DNA of 64,000 bases from positions 1,364,001 through 1,428,000 of the forward strand of contig NZ_CP099572.1 of the NCBI RefSeq assembly GCF_040409805.1, written 5' to 3'. Below the pieces are notes generated by a model. It searched no databases and had not been told where the DNA came from. It saw only the letters and a list, made by a program, of their open reading frames with translations. Positions 60,946 to 64,000 of this stretch are shown here, one piece after another (within the stretch, counting starts at the first letter, position 1; every line of letters begins with the position of its first letter). Origin of the DNA: Polynucleobacter sp. MWH-UH23A (GTDB lineage: Bacteria > Pseudomonadota > Gammaproteobacteria > Burkholderiales > Burkholderiaceae). The position numbers were made by a program, and so were the translations under genes.

Positions 60946-62130
60946 ATGAGCGTTCGCCCTTTAGACGGTATTACAGTTGTTGCCTTAGAGCACGTCATTG
61001 CCGCGCCTTTTTGCACAAGACAACTTGCTGATCTTGGGGCTCGCATTATCAAGATTGAACGCCCGGGCGACGGCGACTTTGCAAGAGGATATGACACCCA
61101 AGTAGAAGGACTTTCCTCTCATTTTGTTTGGGTCAATCGCTCTAAAGAAAGTATCACTCTCGACCTTAAGCAAGACTCTGCGCTCAAAGTTTTAAAGAGC
61201 CTACTCAAAACAGCTGATGTATTTATTCAAAATCTTGCTCCCGGTGCGGCGGCTCGTATGGGACTCACCCCAGAAGCGCTGCAAAAGGAAAATCCAGGCT
61301 TGATTCTTTGTGCAATCTCTGGCTATGGCAATGATGGCCCTTACCGCGACAAAAAGGCATATGACCTTTTAATACAGAGTGAAGCGGGGTTTCTTTCAAT
61401 TACTGGCACACCAGACACACCAAGCAAAGCGGGAAACTCCATTGCTGATATTGCCGCAGGCATGTATGCCTATACCAATATTTTGGCAGCTCTTTTACAA
61501 AGAGGAAAAACAGGCAAAGGTACAGTGATTGATATTTCCATGCTAGAGGCATTGAGTGAGTGGATGAGCTTTCCGATGTATTACGCATATAAGGGCGCTA
61601 ATCCCCCTTCGAGAAATGGGGCATCGCATGCAACTATCTATCCTTACGGCCCTTTCAAAGCTGGTGATGGAAAAACGGTAATGCTGGGTCTACAAAATGA
61701 GCGTGAATGGGTGCAGTTCTGTGAGATCGTTTTAGAAAATTCTGTGTTAGCAAAAGATGAAAGATTTGACAGAAACTACAAACGCAACGAGAAACGTGCT
61801 GAGCTATTAAAGATCATTAGTACGTGCTTTGAGAAGCTCACGGCCGAACAGGTAATTGCAAGGCTGGATAAAGCGCAGATTGCCAATGCGCGGCTTAATG
61901 ATATGGAAGGCCTTTGGAAGCATGAGCAACTCAAGGCTCGTCAGCGTTGGACAGAAGTCGGTACGCCTGCGGGCAATATCCCCGCTCTTTTACCGCCCGG
62001 ATTAAATGATAGTTATGACTTCCGTATGGACGCTATCCCTGCGGTCGGTCAACATACCGAATCCATTCTAAAAGAACTGGGTATGAGTGATGCAGACATC
62101 GCACAAATGCGATCTAGCGGAGCGATCTAA
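60946..62130 (+). CDS. family III CoA transferase (CaiB/BaiF type)
   Basis: A 394-residue protein with the family start RPLDGITVVALEHVIAAPFCTRQLADLGARIIKIE, GYGNDGPYRDKKAYDLLIQSEAGF containing the catalytic Asp140, and VIDISMLEAL. Family III enzymes move CoA between acids through an aspartyl-CoA anhydride. Directly after an acyl-CoA dehydrogenase gene, it probably activates the same acid. Its stop overlaps that of the convergent cardiolipin synthase by four bases. Confidence 0.92.
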   Translation: MSVRPLDGITVVALEHVIAAPFCTRQLADLGARIIKIERPGDGDFARGYDTQVEGLSSHFVWVNRSKESITLDLKQDSALKVLKSLLKTADVFIQNLAPGAAARMGLTPEALQKENPGLILCAISGYGNDGPYRDKKAYDLLIQSEAGFLSITGTPDTPSKAGNSIADIAAGMYAYTNILAALLQRGKTGKGTVIDISMLEALSEWMSFPMYYAYKGANPPSRNGASHATIYPYGPFKAGDGKTVMLGLQNEREWVQFCEIVLENSVLAKDERFDRNYKRNEKRAELLKIISTCFEKLTAEQVIARLDKAQIANARLNDMEGLWKHEQLKARQRWTEVGTPAGNIPALLPPGLNDSYDFRMDAIPAVGQHTESILKELGMSDADIAQMRSSGAI

Positions 62131-63602
62131 AGCAGAGGTGATGCTAGATGCGCAGCGTTCTCGAGGTAATGATGCCAACGAGGACGCTTTGCCCAAACTT
62201 TAGGATCGACGAAATCAGATTGCTGTAAATAAGTTTTGATTAAGCTTTCAAGCTTGTCGCAGAATGCCTCGTTATACACAATGAGGCTGATCTCAAAATT
62301 TAAACGAAGACTGCGTTGATCAAAATTCACTGATCCAAAGATTGCAATACGCTTATCGATCAACAAACTCTTGGTATGCAGCAATCCTCCATGAAACTCT
62401 GCGATTTGGACGCCTGCACCCATCAGGTCAGAGTAAAAGCTCTTGCTACTCCAAGCTACAAGTGTGGAATCATTCAGTTTTGGCACGATTAAAGTGACCC
62501 TAACTCCCCTTCCCGCAGCGGCCATTAAAGCCTGAATCAAGCCATCATCTGGACCAAAATAAGGTGTGGTGATAGTGAGTTCTTGGCGAGCATCCATAAT
62601 TGCTGAAAGCAACACCTGATACAAAACATCATCTCGATATACTGGCCCAGATGAGAATTCTTGTGCTAAAGCCGCACCCTCATGAGGGGATGCTGGAGGT
62701 TCGCGGTCATTGAAATGGGTAATTTTGGGGTTATCAACACTCCAGTCAAAAGCAAAGGTAAGCTCAAATTGAGCTGCCACAGGCCCCTCAATTCGCACCA
62801 TGGCATCAACCCACTCTCCAACACCAGAGTCTTGCTTAAAAGTGCGAGGGTCAACCATGTTCATACTGCCAGTCCACACAACAGCACCATCAATAACGAA
62901 TATTTTTCGATGTAGTCGCAAATCCGCACGACGAAATTGGAAACGGCCAAACTGAATTGGCAATGCTTCCGTCACTTGAATGCCAGCAGCCCGAAAACGT
63001 GCGGGCCATTGCGACTTAAACCAATCTTTACTACCTAAAGAATCGAGCAACACACGGCATGCAATACCACGCTTAGCGGCGGCGATTAAGGTCTCACCCA
63101 CTTTATCAGCATCGCCCCCTAGAGCCCAGATGTAAAACTCTAGATGCAAACTCTTTTTCGCCTGCTCAATCTCATGAATAAAAAGTTGCAATATCTTTAA
63201 AGACTCTGTGTGTAGCTCAATCTTGTTCCCCGCAACCACAGGCGATCCATTACGGGACTCCGCGAGCAAACTTAAGGCCTGACCTTCTAATGGCAGCTTC
63301 TTGCGATCGGCCAAGTATTGCTGGCGCATTTCTTGAGTAATCATTTCATACTCATGATTCATGCGAACAATTTTTCTGGTTAACTTGCGTCCAACTGGAC
63401 GTTCACCAATCAAAATGTATAGAGATATACCAATGAGAGGCACCAAGATGACAATCAGGAACCAAGCAAATGCTACCCCAACAGGTCTTCTAGCTGATAT
63501 GAGATAAAGACCAAATAAAAAAACGATGCTGGCATGCAGGATTGGGATCCAAATGAGTGAAAACCCAAAAACAGATCCAAAGATATATGAAAGTACGTTC
63601 AT
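62127..63602 (-). CDS. cls: cardiolipin synthase (phospholipase D family)
   Basis: A 491-residue enzyme with two N-terminal membrane helices (about 13-35 and 43-65) and two HKD motifs: His231-Lys233-Asp238 and His409-Lys411-Asp416, the second followed by GSVNFDQRS. It joins two phosphatidylglycerol molecules into cardiolipin at the inner membrane. Its ATG overlaps the stop of the upstream EEP-family gene (ATGA). Confidence 0.94.
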   Translation of the reverse strand: MNVLSYIFGSVFGFSLIWIPILHASIVFLFGLYLISARRPVGVAFAWFLIVILVPLIGISLYILIGERPVGRKLTRKIVRMNHEYEMITQEMRQQYLADRKKLPLEGQALSLLAESRNGSPVVAGNKIELHTESLKILQLFIHEIEQAKKSLHLEFYIWALGGDADKVGETLIAAAKRGIACRVLLDSLGSKDWFKSQWPARFRAAGIQVTEALPIQFGRFQFRRADLRLHRKIFVIDGAVVWTGSMNMVDPRTFKQDSGVGEWVDAMVRIEGPVAAQFELTFAFDWSVDNPKITHFNDREPPASPHEGAALAQEFSSGPVYRDDVLYQVLLSAIMDARQELTITTPYFGPDDGLIQALMAAAGRGVRVTLIVPKLNDSTLVAWSSKSFYSDLMGAGVQIAEFHGGLLHTKSLLIDKRIAIFGSVNFDQRSLRLNFEISLIVYNEAFCDKLESLIKTYLQQSDFVDPKVWAKRPRWHHYLENAAHLASPLL

Positions 63603-64000
63603 TCCAATTCCAATTCAGCAGCAATACCAAGATGATCTGACAACTTTAGCCATTCATGCAAAATTTCTACCGAATGAATTTTAAGCCCGCGCACATAAAT
63701 ACGGTCCATAGGTAGAATTGGCCTCACACTCGGAAATGTTCTAGCGGGAGCCCCGGTAAGAACCTCAAAAACCTCATTAAACCCAGCGTCACGCATTGGG
63801 GAGCCAACTCGATTGCGCCAATCATTGAAGTCACCAGCAACAATCGTCGGCGCACCATCAGTTAATTCTTCGATATAACGAATGATTTCTCCAACCTGGC
63901 GCGCTCTGCCTCGCTCGAACAGGGCCAAATGCACACAAAAGCAATGGATAGCTGACTCAAGCTCATCAAATTGAATCATGCTATGTAGTAGGCCACGCTT
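63599..64000 (-). CDS. endonuclease/exonuclease/phosphatase-family protein (N-terminus cut by window edge)
   Basis: An open frame of 133 codons enters from the right edge (first visible residues KRGLLHSM) and ends at 63599. It is the C-terminal half of an EEP-fold hydrolase: FCVHLALFERGRARQV, the GDFNDW motif (Asp and Asn ligands) and the terminal SDHLGI with the catalytic His. Its stop overlaps the cls start, so the two are coupled; EEP genes paired with cls may act on phospholipids or their heads, by inference. Confidence 0.88.
   Translation of the reverse strand, partial: KRGLLHSMIQFDELESAIHCFCVHLALFERGRARQVGEIIRYIEELTDGAPTIVAGDFNDWRNRVGSPMRDAGFNEVFEVLTGAPARTFPSVRPILPMDRIYVRGLKIHSVEILHEWLKLSDHLGIAAELELE

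Noticed and set aside
1..64000. CRISPR array, insertion sequence, prophage or tRNA genes
   Set aside because: No regularly spaced repeats, transposase or integrase motifs, phage proteins or cloverleaf-like sequence were noticed on either strand; a tRNA scan would settle the last point.

Overview
The window reads as a stretch of chromosome from a free-living freshwater betaproteobacterium of the Burkholderiaceae, most like Polynucleobacter. This is inferred from gene content and a moderate-to-low GC look (judged by eye, not computed): six orphan TctC/Bug solute receptors, FeoAB, OxyR with rubredoxin, an Hc1-like basic protein, and dense coding with very short gaps. No gene-free stretch exceeds 300 bases; the longest are about 9516-9706 and 45389-45564. 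I found no rRNA, tRNA, CRISPR array, insertion sequence, phage gene or obvious pseudogene.

Region by region. 1-7269 is a small-carboxylate catabolic locus: a lipoprotein alpha/beta hydrolase (cut by the window edge), two FAH-family hydrolases, a SemiSWEET transporter, three Bug receptors, an exported class II aldolase-like protein and an exported cytochrome c. 7367-9515 is feoAB behind a Fur-like palindrome. 10352-14180 is a molybdate/tungstate block: modA, a HTH plus PBP-like regulator, two TupA-like binding proteins and mop, with no permease or ATPase. 14266-19372 holds a duplicated-domain exported protein, a GNAT enzyme, a thioesterase, a cysteine-dioxygenase-like cupin, selD, a beta-hydroxyacid dehydrogenase and small proteins. 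19535-23223 has a Bug receptor, a four-domain rhodanese with one cysteine, and a Tat-exported FAH-family protein. 23350-34392 is housekeeping and stress genes (truncated globin, TerC, HI0933-like flavoprotein, degenerate K+ channel-like protein, LOG protein, beta-CASP metallo-hydrolase, nnrD, DMT exporter). 34548-41387 carries a class V aminotransferase, tcuBA, a DMT exporter, lldD and a bestrophin/DUF4239-like membrane protein. 41455-44714 is a redox block: Fur-box cytochrome b561, a new 58-residue membrane protein, and oxyR divergent from rubredoxin and its reductase. 44795-47366 has a PuuD-like membrane protein, a sixth Bug and 3-hydroxybutyrate dehydrogenase.

47488-62130 looks like one catabolic island. 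A three-subunit molybdenum hydroxylase with a CoxG-like accessory protein runs leftward. A TetR regulator, VOC protein, FAD monooxygenase, complete Liv-type ABC importer, acyl-CoA dehydrogenase and family III CoA transferase run rightward. The hydroxylase lacks the CO dehydrogenase active-site loop, so hydroxylation of an (aza)aromatic substrate is more likely; the molybdate-binding genes upstream would fit. The right edge has cardiolipin synthase overlapping a partial endonuclease/exonuclease/phosphatase gene.

The most unusual themes are the apparently periplasmic catabolic enzymes (class II aldolase, Tat-exported FAH protein, cytochrome c) coupled to Bug receptors, and the molybdate/tungstate-binding cluster with no transporter core.
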